Shown: positions 57,851-64,000 of the stretch, piece after piece
Layout of the letters: every line of letters begins with the position of its first letter
How positions within the stretch are numbered: the stretch's first letter is position 1
Origin: Hungatella effluvii
Lineage (GTDB): Bacteria > Bacillota > Clostridia > Lachnospirales > Lachnospiraceae
Assembly: GCF_003201875.1 (NCBI RefSeq)
Contig: NZ_QJKD01000011.1
Span: 62,001-126,000, forward strand
Length of the DNA: 64,000 nt
Direction: 5' to 3'
The notes under the pieces: generated by a model
The model's database searches: none
The model's input: only the letters and a program-made list of their open reading frames with translations
Told to the model about the DNA's origin: nothing
Translations under genes and position numbers: made by a program

Positions 57851-58735
57851 ATGAGCGAAGCTGGTGAGAAACAAACGGAAGGCAAAACCACGATCAGCGA
57901 AAACAGGGCACTGTCCGGCGTACCTGTGATTGAAAGGGAGGTAACTGCACTTCTGGAAGAGATATCTTCGTGCCCGGAAACGGCAGCGGTGGCGGTGGGC
58001 GGCTCCAGAGCCACGGGAAAGGCCGACAAGAAGTCGGATTACGATATCTATGTGTATGTGGAAATGGAGATAGCAAAAGAGCGGCGTAAGAGTATACTGG
58101 AAAAGTACTGCGGCGTCATGGAGATCGGAAATCACTATTGGGAGTCAGAGGACAACTGCACGCTGAACAATGGCGTGGACATCGATATTATTTATCGTAA
58201 GCTTCAGGATTTCGGGGGAGATGTGGCAGCGGTTGTGGAGCAGAACCAGGCTTCCAACGGCTACACTACCTGTATGTGGCATAATCTTGCCACGTGCAGG
58301 ATCCTGTATGACAGGGACGGAGCACTGGAAGCAATGAAGAGGCGTTTTGATGTCCCCTATCCGGAGGCATTGAGGGCTGAAATCATTCGGAAGAACAGAG
58401 CCCTGCTAAGCGGCGTACTCCCGTCTTACGATGCACAGATACGGAAGGCAGCGTCCAGGAGAGACCTCGTCAGCATCAATCACAGAGCGACGGAATTTCT
58501 GGCCAGCTACTTCGATATTATATTTGCCATGAACAGGCAGACCCATCCGGGGGAGAAGCGGCTCGTGAGTCTCTGCAAAGACATATGCGAAAATTTGCCG
58601 GACCGGTTTGAGGAAAATCTGAACCGTTTATTTTCTGTTATGTACGATACTGACGGGGCTGTCAATGATGTGATCGCCTGTATGCTGATAGAACTGGACC
58701 AGGCTTTGCTGAAAGCAGAAAATGGGCAGCCGTAA
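57851..58735 (+). CDS. Nucleotidyltransferase-fold protein (DUF4037-like)
   Basis: The 294-aa protein has a minimal nucleotidyltransferase motif VAVGGSRATGKADKKSDYDI (about residues 55-74: G-G-S...D-x-D) in its N-terminal half. A helical C-terminal half follows. The pattern resembles the DUF4037 group and aminoglycoside-type nucleotidyltransferases; the substrate is unknown. GTAGAGGAG precedes ATG 57851. Its terminator is shared with the convergent DUF305 gene. Confidence 0.8.
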   Translation: MSEAGEKQTEGKTTISENRALSGVPVIEREVTALLEEISSCPETAAVAVGGSRATGKADKKSDYDIYVYVEMEIAKERRKSILEKYCGVMEIGNHYWESEDNCTLNNGVDIDIIYRKLQDFGGDVAAVVEQNQASNGYTTCMWHNLATCRILYDRDGALEAMKRRFDVPYPEALRAEIIRKNRALLSGVLPSYDAQIRKAASRRDLVSINHRATEFLASYFDIIFAMNRQTHPGEKRLVSLCKDICENLPDRFEENLNRLFSVMYDTDGAVNDVIACMLIELDQALLKAENGQP

Positions 58736-58768
58736 ATATAGACCACAGACGAATCCAGGAAACTTAAA

Positions 58769-58806
58769 AATCCCGGGCGGCGCTGAATGCGTGCCCGGGA
58801 TTATAC
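58769..58806. terminator. Bidirectional terminator
   Basis: AATCCCGGGC (58769-58778) and GCCCGGGATT (58793-58802) form a perfect 10-bp stem between convergent genes. Confidence 0.8.
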
Positions 58807-58840
58807 GTTCCTGTGTTCTTTTTTGCATGTCCCATCTATT

Positions 58841-59599
58841 TTATGAGGTGAATTCCTTCATTTCTTCGATCTCTTTTTCCTGAGCATCGATGATGTTCTG
58901 GGCGAGAGTCCTGATCTCCTCGTAATTGGTGTACTCGAGGATGGATTTGGCCATGTCAACCGCCATCTGGTGATGCATGATCATGCCCTCGGCAAATGCA
59001 TGATCGAGGCTGTCAGTGCCGGACTTACTCATGGAATGGTCGTGCTCCAGCATCTTGTCGTATTCGTCTAAATATGCGCTTTCCTGGTCTGCATCGTTGT
59101 GGCCTTCTGCCTCATACTTTTTGATCAGATCCTTCATCTGCTGTATCTCTTCTGTCTGAGTGTTTTTGATGTTTTCGGCCAGTTTTTTCAGCTTTTCATT
59201 GCTTCCGCCGTATTCGAGGTAGCTGTCGGCCATATCGATGGCGGACTCATGATGAGGAATCATGCCGTTTAAAAAGTCGATGGATGCATTTCCTGTCTTG
59301 GGGATGTTCTCCATGTCATGCATCATGTCCATCATGATCTCATCCTGGCGCTGTAAGTAGCGGTTGGTGTCGTCGTCAGAGGCTGCGTCACTGCCGCCGT
59401 GGCCGTTATGGTCCATACTATTTTTACTTTCCGCTGAACCGGACGACTGTTCCGCGGTCTGGCTGCTGCTTTCCATCTCCGTTGGTGCGGGCGGAATCGG
59501 CGCCTTTTTTCTGCTTCCGGCCGCGGCAAAGGCGGCTATTGCAAGGATAACGATGGCGGCAATGATTCCAGTAGCCCAGTATTTCATATTTTTGTTCAT
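58841..59599 (-). CDS. Membrane-anchored protein with two DUF305 units
   Basis: The 252-aa protein has an N-terminal hydrophobic anchor (WATGIIAAIVILAIAAFAAA, about residues 8-27) and a Ser/Glu/Gly spacer. Two ferritin-like DUF305 units follow: NGMIPHHESAIDMADSYLEY (about 109-128) and EGMIMHHQMAVDMAKSILEY (about 205-224), each followed by a helix with I-x-x-T/A-Q-x-x-E-I. The M-x-x-H-H motifs may bind copper or other metal outside the cell; DUF305 genes often accompany metal-resistance genes, but none is adjacent here. The start ATG 59599 follows GGAGG at 10 nt. Confidence 0.88.
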   Translation of the reverse strand: MNKNMKYWATGIIAAIVILAIAAFAAAGSRKKAPIPPAPTEMESSSQTAEQSSGSAESKNSMDHNGHGGSDAASDDDTNRYLQRQDEIMMDMMHDMENIPKTGNASIDFLNGMIPHHESAIDMADSYLEYGGSNEKLKKLAENIKNTQTEEIQQMKDLIKKYEAEGHNDADQESAYLDEYDKMLEHDHSMSKSGTDSLDHAFAEGMIMHHQMAVDMAKSILEYTNYEEIRTLAQNIIDAQEKEIEEMKEFTS

Positions 59600-59625
59600 A
59601 ATCCCATTTCCTCCATTTCTTATCG

Positions 59626-59683
59626 GAGTACTCTCGGAAACTCAGCCACAAAGATGGGCGCAAGGGAGTTTCCGAGAGTGCTC
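59626..59683. repeat. Inverted repeat between divergent genes
   Basis: GAGTACTCTCGGAAACTC (59626-59643) and GAGTTTCCGAGAGTGCTC (59666-59683) pair at 17 of 18 positions with a 22-bp loop. There is no T-run on either strand; it may be an operator or leader structure for the DUF305 gene, whose start is 27 bp away. Confidence 0.6.
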
Positions 59684-59743
59684 TATCGGTAATCTTAGTA
59701 TGAGGTAGTGATGGAAGGTTTATGCACGATGGCAAATCTAATC

Positions 59744-59772
59744 TTGTGCAGGAATGGATGCTCTGGTAAAAT
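59744..59772 (+). promoter_or_regulatory. Promoter of the ANT(6)-like gene
   Basis: TTGTGC (59744-59749), a 17-bp spacer and an extended -10 TGGTAAAAT (to 59772). Confidence 0.65.
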
Positions 59773-59796
59773 AAGGATAAAATGGAGGTGTCTTCT

Positions 59797-60669
59797 ATGC
59801 GAACCGAACAGGAAATGTATACAATGATAATCGATACGGCAAAGGCGGACGACCGCATTCTCGCCGTTTATATGAATGGATCACGGGTGAATCCGGAGGC
59901 GGAAAGGGATATTTTTCAGGATTATGATATCGCCTTCGTCGTGAAGGAGACGGAAAGCTTTCGGAAGGACAGAACGTGGATCGACCGGTTTGGAGACCGC
60001 CTTTACATGCAGTATCCGGAGGAGAACGACGAGTTTCCCTCGGATGTGAAAAACTGCTATGGATGGCTCATGCAGTTTGCCGATGGAAACCGCCTCGACC
60101 TTCATGTACAGACGCTTTCCTACTCCCTGCAGATGATGGAGGAGGACCGGATGTTCCGGATTTTGTATGATAAGGATGGCTGTCTGGCTGAAGCACCGGA
60201 ACCGACGGCGGAGCAATACCGGGTGAAACGGCCGGAGGAGAGCCAGTTTCTCTTTGTCTGCAATGAATTCTGGTGGTGTCTGAACAATGTAGCGAAGGGA
60301 CTGTGGAGAAAAGAGGTGCCGTATGTGCAGGATATGGTGAACCTCCATGTGCGCCCCCAGCTCATTACGCTTCTGTCCTGGAAGGCGGGGATTCAGACGA
60401 ATTTTACCTGCAGTGCGGGGAAATCCGGAAAGTATCTGTACCGCTCCTTATCAAAGGAGGACTGGGACCGGCTGATTCGGACGTACGCGGGCGGCAGGCT
60501 GGATGAGATGTGGGAGGCGGCCGATACCATGTGTGTGCTGTTTCATGAGACCGCTCTGGCGGTGGCAGAACAGCTGAGATTTCGGTACGATGGGAAGGAA
60601 GCGGAGGCGAGCCTGGGGTTTTTCCGTCATGTTAAGGGACTGCCGGAGGAGGCGAAAGAGGTTTTGTGA
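59797..60669 (+). CDS. Aminoglycoside 6-adenylyltransferase-like protein, ANT(6) family
   Basis: The 290-aa protein has the family architecture: MRTEQEMYTMIIDTAKAD start, nucleotidyltransferase motif VYMNGSRVNPEAERDIFQDY (about residues 24-43; G-S-R...D-x-D), and RLDLHVQTL. The C-terminal helical region has FLFVCNEFWWCLNNVAKGLW (about 152-171). ANT(6) enzymes adenylate streptomycin. Many chromosomal homologues have unknown or weak activity, so resistance should not be assumed. ATG 59797 follows GGAGGTG. It stands alone with its own promoter. Confidence 0.9.
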   Translation: MRTEQEMYTMIIDTAKADDRILAVYMNGSRVNPEAERDIFQDYDIAFVVKETESFRKDRTWIDRFGDRLYMQYPEENDEFPSDVKNCYGWLMQFADGNRLDLHVQTLSYSLQMMEEDRMFRILYDKDGCLAEAPEPTAEQYRVKRPEESQFLFVCNEFWWCLNNVAKGLWRKEVPYVQDMVNLHVRPQLITLLSWKAGIQTNFTCSAGKSGKYLYRSLSKEDWDRLIRTYAGGRLDEMWEAADTMCVLFHETALAVAEQLRFRYDGKEAEASLGFFRHVKGLPEEAKEVL

Positions 60670-60696
60670 GTTTGTAAGTTTTATAGGAATACAAGT

Positions 60697-60762
60697 GATT
60701 TTCCGCTGCTGAATAAGGATTTTGGCTGATCTGAAATTATAATCAGAGCGGAAAATCTTTCT
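60697..60762 (+). terminator. Probable terminator after the ANT(6)-like gene
   Basis: GATTTTCCGC (60697-60706) pairs with GCGGAAAATC (60748-60757), with inner CTGAT/ATCAG pairing and TTT after. The rest of the 438-bp gap to 61108 is AT-rich, with only the promoter at 61024-61052 recognised. Confidence 0.55.
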
Positions 60763-61023
60763 GCTTTATAATATTGATATAATGATCATAGAGCCTGGTA
60801 GATATCAATGTTCACGATATCAAAGTATCGTTTTATATTTCTTGCAATTTCTACCCATATATGGTAATCTGTTACATACAATCAACAGGGTTGCTGGTTT
60901 ATTCAAATGATTCAAAATATTTTCGCATATTCTTAGTAACGGCATATCGCCGGAGTAATTCCAAAAAGTAAAATTTAATATAGTAAGTTATAACGGCAGA
61001 TTGCGTAAAATTGGCTCCTGTAC

Positions 61024-61052
61024 TTGTATTTTACACAGTATTTTTATATAAT
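61024..61052 (+). promoter_or_regulatory. Promoter of the Rpn-type nuclease gene
   Basis: TTGTAT (61024-61029), a 17-bp spacer and TATAAT (61047-61052). Confidence 0.65.
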
Positions 61053-61107
61053 CATACTGAAGGCCCCATAGCCTCTCTGCGTTGTAAAAGAAACAGGAGG
61101 TGTGCAT

Positions 61108-62076
61108 ATGGGGAAAAGAGATATTGCATTAGCCAGGTATTTTGAAGACGAGGACCGGTATGCGGATTTGATTAATGGTTTTGTGTTTCGTGGTGAACCA
61201 GTCATATCCGGCGAGAATATTTTAGATAAAAATACTAGGATAACAGGAATTCTCGGAAATCTTAAAAAGCGGTTTGCAGTTCAAAAATATCGAGATGCAG
61301 TAAAAAGAGTTGTTCTTGGAGTGAATTTTGTAGTAATAGCGTTGGAACATCAGGATCAGATTCACTACAGTATGCCGGTGCGTGTAATGCTTGAGGACGC
61401 AGCTGGATATGATGAGCAGATGAGGAGAATCCAGAAGAAGAACCAAAAGGTTAAGGGGCTGGATAAGGGGGAGTTTCTTGGCAGTTTCAGGAAGGAAGAC
61501 AGGTTAAACGCTGTTTTTACCATTGTTCTGTACTATGGTGAGAAAACATGGGATGGTGCAAAGGACCTTTATTCGCTTATTAATTTCGATGAAGTTCCGG
61601 AAATGCTGAAAGATCTGTTTAACAATTATCGTCTTCATGTTCTGGAGGTCAGACGTTTTAAAGATATCGACCAGTTTAACACTGATTTGAGGGAAGTATT
61701 CGGATTTATTGGCTTTTCCGGAGATAAAACTGCGGTACGTAATTATGTCGCAGAAAATCAGGACAGCTTTGAACAGCTGAGCGAAGATGCCTATGATGTA
61801 ATTGCTGTCATGGCTCATTCGAAAGAACTGGAAGACGTAAAGGAAAGGTACAGAGAGAAAGGCGGGAAGATTAATATGTGTGAAGCCATACGGGGTATAT
61901 TTGAAGACGGCAGACTTGAGGGAAAGCGTGAAGGTGAATTAAAGGCAAAGCAGATTGTTGCCAGGAATATGTATTTACGTGGAATGTCAGAGGAGGATAC
62001 GTCCGGCCTGTGTGAGGAAGATATAGAATTGGTAAGACAATGGTTCCATGAGTGGAGAAGACAGGACACGCGGTAA
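61108..62076 (+). CDS. Rpn-family PD-(D/E)XK nuclease / putative transposase-like protein
   Basis: The 322-aa protein resembles the recombination-promoting nuclease (Rpn, PDDEXK) group common in Clostridia. It begins GKRDIALARYFEDEDRYADL and has YRDAVKRVV followed by FVVIALEHQDQIHYSMPVRV, where Asp and the E-x-Q motif take the positions of the nuclease residues. A C-terminal helical segment (GRLEGKREGELKAKQIVARN) is typical of the group. ATG 61108 follows AGGAGG at 7 nt. Rpn proteins are horizontally mobile and DNA-cleaving; the biological role is uncertain. Confidence 0.75.
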   Translation: MGKRDIALARYFEDEDRYADLINGFVFRGEPVISGENILDKNTRITGILGNLKKRFAVQKYRDAVKRVVLGVNFVVIALEHQDQIHYSMPVRVMLEDAAGYDEQMRRIQKKNQKVKGLDKGEFLGSFRKEDRLNAVFTIVLYYGEKTWDGAKDLYSLINFDEVPEMLKDLFNNYRLHVLEVRRFKDIDQFNTDLREVFGFIGFSGDKTAVRNYVAENQDSFEQLSEDAYDVIAVMAHSKELEDVKERYREKGGKINMCEAIRGIFEDGRLEGKREGELKAKQIVARNMYLRGMSEEDTSGLCEEDIELVRQWFHEWRRQDTR

Positions 62077-62114
62077 CGCAGAGGATTAAATTTGTCAGTA
62101 AGGAGTCATAGATT

Positions 62115-63077
62115 ATGAAAACATATAATTGGGGAATCATAGGAACCGGATCAATTGCACGGGAGATGGCGTCGGCCCTGGCTGTGTGCCGCGGCACCGT
62201 CTATGGTGTCTGTGGAACGAGCAGAGAGAAGGCGGAGCGCTTTGCGGCGGAGAACGGAGTTCTGCACGCGTTCGCGGACGCAGATGCACTGCTTTCGGAT
62301 GAAAATGTGGACATTGTATACATAGCAACGCCTCACAACATGCATTTTGAATTCATCAGGCGGTCGGTCCTGGCTGGAAAACATGTTCTCTGTGAGAAGG
62401 CCATTACGGTGTCGTCCGCGGAGATGGAGCAAGCGGCTGCACTGGCTGAGGAAAAGGGCGTGGTGGTTATGGAGGCCATGACGATTTTCCATATGCCTCT
62501 CTATAAAAAGCTTAAGGAGATCGTAGCTTCGGGGGCGATCGGGCCGGTGAAGACGATTTCCGTCAATTTTGGAAGCTGTAAGCCTTACGATGTGACCAGC
62601 CGGTTCTTTTGTAAAGACCTGGCCGGGGGAGCGCTTCTCGATATCGGAACGTACGCCGTGTCCTTTGCCATGTATTTTCTGGATGAGAGACCGGATACCG
62701 TTCTGTCAGCCGTGAAGCGTTTCGAGACCGGAGTGGACGAACAGTCCGGAATCGTGTTCATGGGCGAGAACGGGCAGATGGCGGTTATTGCGCTCTCCAT
62801 GAGGGCCAAGCAGCCAAAACGCGGCGTGGTAGCCGGAGAACTGGGATATATCGAGGTCACGGAGTATCCGAGAGCGGACCGGGCTGCCATCGTCTATACG
62901 GCAGACGGACGGAAAGAGGAGATTGCCTGCGGCGACAGCAGGAAGGCGCTGGAATACGAGGTGGAGGATATGGAAAAAGCCGTATCAGGGCACCTTGTGT
63001 CAGAGAGCATGGCCCTTTCCAGGGATGTTATGTGGCTTTTAAGCGGTGTGCAGAAGCAGTGGGAAGAGCGGGACTAG
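62115..63077 (+). CDS. Gfo/Idh/MocA-family oxidoreductase
   Basis: The 320-aa NAD(P)-dependent dehydrogenase has a Rossmann start WGIIGTGSIAREMASAL, VYIATPHNMHFEFIRRSVLA, and the catalytic-type Lys in LCEKAITVSS (E-K-P variant E-K-A, about residues 91-100). The C-terminal beta-sheet domain contains GGALLDIGTYAVSFA with the conserved D-x-G-x-Y. Family members oxidise sugars, inositol or trans-dihydrodiols; the substrate is unknown. Its stop codon TAG coincides with the CTAG end of the following MITE. Confidence 0.92.
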   Translation: MKTYNWGIIGTGSIAREMASALAVCRGTVYGVCGTSREKAERFAAENGVLHAFADADALLSDENVDIVYIATPHNMHFEFIRRSVLAGKHVLCEKAITVSSAEMEQAAALAEEKGVVVMEAMTIFHMPLYKKLKEIVASGAIGPVKTISVNFGSCKPYDVTSRFFCKDLAGGALLDIGTYAVSFAMYFLDERPDTVLSAVKRFETGVDEQSGIVFMGENGQMAVIALSMRAKQPKRGVVAGELGYIEVTEYPRADRAAIVYTADGRKEEIACGDSRKALEYEVEDMEKAVSGHLVSESMALSRDVMWLLSGVQKQWEERD

Positions 63078-63238
63078 TATAGCATTGCGTAAATAACTGT
63101 GATATAGTACTTGATATCTGCGTCAGGTGTGCGTCCACGAAGCGACGGCGTAGTGGACCCTACGTCTAGCTTCGTGGACGTGCTCCTGGCGTAGATAGCG
63201 AGTGCTATATCACAGGAATTTACGCAACGCTGTACTAG
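63074..63238 (+). mobile_element. MITE, family A (copy 2)
   Basis: A 165-bp near-complete palindrome bounded by CTAGTA and TACTAG, with arms of about 69 bp that match with scattered changes. The centre (GACGGCGTAGTGGACCCTAC) is the reverse complement of the centre of the copy at 27051-27213. There is no coding content. It supplies the stop codon of the upstream gene. Confidence 0.85.
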
Positions 63239-63283
63239 CAGGCTGGAACACAGAAGTAAGGACAGAATATGGAGGACAAAATC

Positions 63284-63976
63284 ATGTATCAGTGCTGTAT
63301 TTTTGATTTGGATGGAACGATTATCAATACACTGCATTCTTTAAAGAAGACGGTGAATGAGACGATAAAACAGTTTGGCTACGGCCCTATTGATGAGTAT
63401 CACGTCAGGTATTTCGTGGGAGACGGTTATAAAAAGCTGGTGGAACGGACGCTGGTTTACTGTGGGGATACAGAGCTTACGCACTACGAGGAAGCGCTGA
63501 CGGTCTATGATGAGATGTTCAAGAAATACTGCTTATATCAGATGGAACCGTATGCAGGGATGCCGGAATTTTTAAAGATGCTGAAGGAAAAGGGAATCAG
63601 GATCGCGGTGGTGACAAACAAAGCCCATGACCGCGCCGTCGAGTGTGTTGAGACCGTCTATGGTCCTGGCTTTTTCGATAAGATAACCGGGGAGGGAAAG
63701 GGCATGAAGTGTAAGCCGGACCCTGAGGGCGCCCTTAAGACGGCGGAGGAATTCCATGTGGAGCCGTCGGAATGCCTCTACTTTGGAGATACGAACACCG
63801 ACATGAAGACGGGAATCAACGCGGGCATGGACACCGTGGGTGTGCTGTGGGGATTCCGGGACAGGGAAGAGCTGGAAGCATTTAAGCCGAAATACATCAT
63901 CAGCCATCCGGATGAAATCAGATCACTGTTTAACGAAACAAACGAGAATTCTCCCGCCTCTGTGGGGGAACGATGA
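63284..63976 (+). CDS. HAD-family phosphatase (phosphoglycolate phosphatase-like)
   Basis: The 230-aa HAD hydrolase has motif I FDLDGTIINT (about residues 6-15, nucleophile Asp), motif II VVTNKAH, motif III Lys in KCKPDPEG and motif IV FGDTNTDMKTG. The cap domain (about 15-85) is the small helical type of the Gph/PpaX group. ATG 63284 has GGAGGA 7 nt upstream and is preferred to ATG 63269. It probably removes phosphate from phosphoglycolate or a similar small metabolite. The window ends 24 bp after its stop. Confidence 0.92.
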   Translation: MYQCCIFDLDGTIINTLHSLKKTVNETIKQFGYGPIDEYHVRYFVGDGYKKLVERTLVYCGDTELTHYEEALTVYDEMFKKYCLYQMEPYAGMPEFLKMLKEKGIRIAVVTNKAHDRAVECVETVYGPGFFDKITGEGKGMKCKPDPEGALKTAEEFHVEPSECLYFGDTNTDMKTGINAGMDTVGVLWGFRDREELEAFKPKYIISHPDEIRSLFNETNENSPASVGER

Positions 63977-64000
63977 AACAAATAAACAATGAATAAAATT

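Noticed and set aside
59626..59683. Inverted repeat as a transcription terminator
   Set aside because: No U-run follows on either strand and it lies upstream, not downstream, of the flanking genes.
1..64000. tRNA, rRNA or prophage genes
   Set aside because: None recognised by eye on either strand; no structural phage, integrase or lysis genes.

Overview
The window is a chromosomal segment of a Firmicute of the Lachnospiraceae / Clostridium cluster XIVa type. This is inferred from roughly 50% G+C, strong GGAGG ribosome sites, frequent TTG starts, the ftsZ surroundings, a YesMN-type sugar-sensing system and typical small Lachnospiraceae families. No rRNA, tRNA or prophage was recognised. Genes lie mostly on the + strand; a minus-strand block occupies about 44.5-47.7 kb.

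Layout. 0-9.4 kb: ftsZ, two conserved small/medium proteins, a structured leader resembling a yybP-ykoY (Mn2+) riboswitch ahead of hflK-hflC, then metF, a stand-alone MetH reactivation domain and a MetH lacking that domain. 9.7-26 kb: a complete type I-C CRISPR-Cas locus (cas3-cas5c-cas8c-cas7c-cas4-cas1-cas2, leader, array of 32 canonical repeats plus one degenerate terminal repeat). Two features stand out. First, cas3 is fused in frame to an upstream AT-rich AAA-ATPase/PD-(D/E)XK nuclease gene, and the fusion translates what looks like the old cas3 ribosome-binding site. Second, a 4,770-bp IS66-based composite transposon, flanked by the 8-bp duplication ATAACATC, has split one spacer. It carries an HExxH metallopeptidase that may be Lit-like (phage exclusion).

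26-36.5 kb: an alpha/beta hydrolase, an AraC-GyrI regulator pseudogene broken by a MITE, a small two-repeat protein, another MITE, and a carbohydrate ABC transporter operon (binding lipoprotein, two permeases, DUF4838 protein, YesM-like kinase, YesN-like regulator) with no ATPase gene of its own. 36.5-43 kb: trpS, an RDAC-type small protein, an EamA transporter, a TIGR04076-type protein, ahpC plus an AhpF-like reductase with reversed domain order behind a Fur-family box, and eno. 43-49 kb: a phosphopantetheinyl transferase, a TetR regulator and a divergent acyl carrier protein with tandem dyads upstream, a lipoprotein, an AraC-EamA pair, and cyclopropane fatty acid synthase.

49-64 kb: a probable metal-regulated small RNA locus, a glutaredoxin, metallophosphoesterases, a 289-bp palindromic element with 68-bp arms, an RpiR regulator, a GNAT acetyltransferase, the fructose PTS operon (fruK-fruA), nucleotidyltransferases including an ANT(6)-like protein, a double DUF305 protein, an Rpn-type nuclease, a Gfo/Idh oxidoreductase, a second copy of the first MITE family, and a HAD phosphatase. 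Coordinates of motifs were read by eye; family assignments rest on recognised motifs and remembered family architecture, not on database searches.
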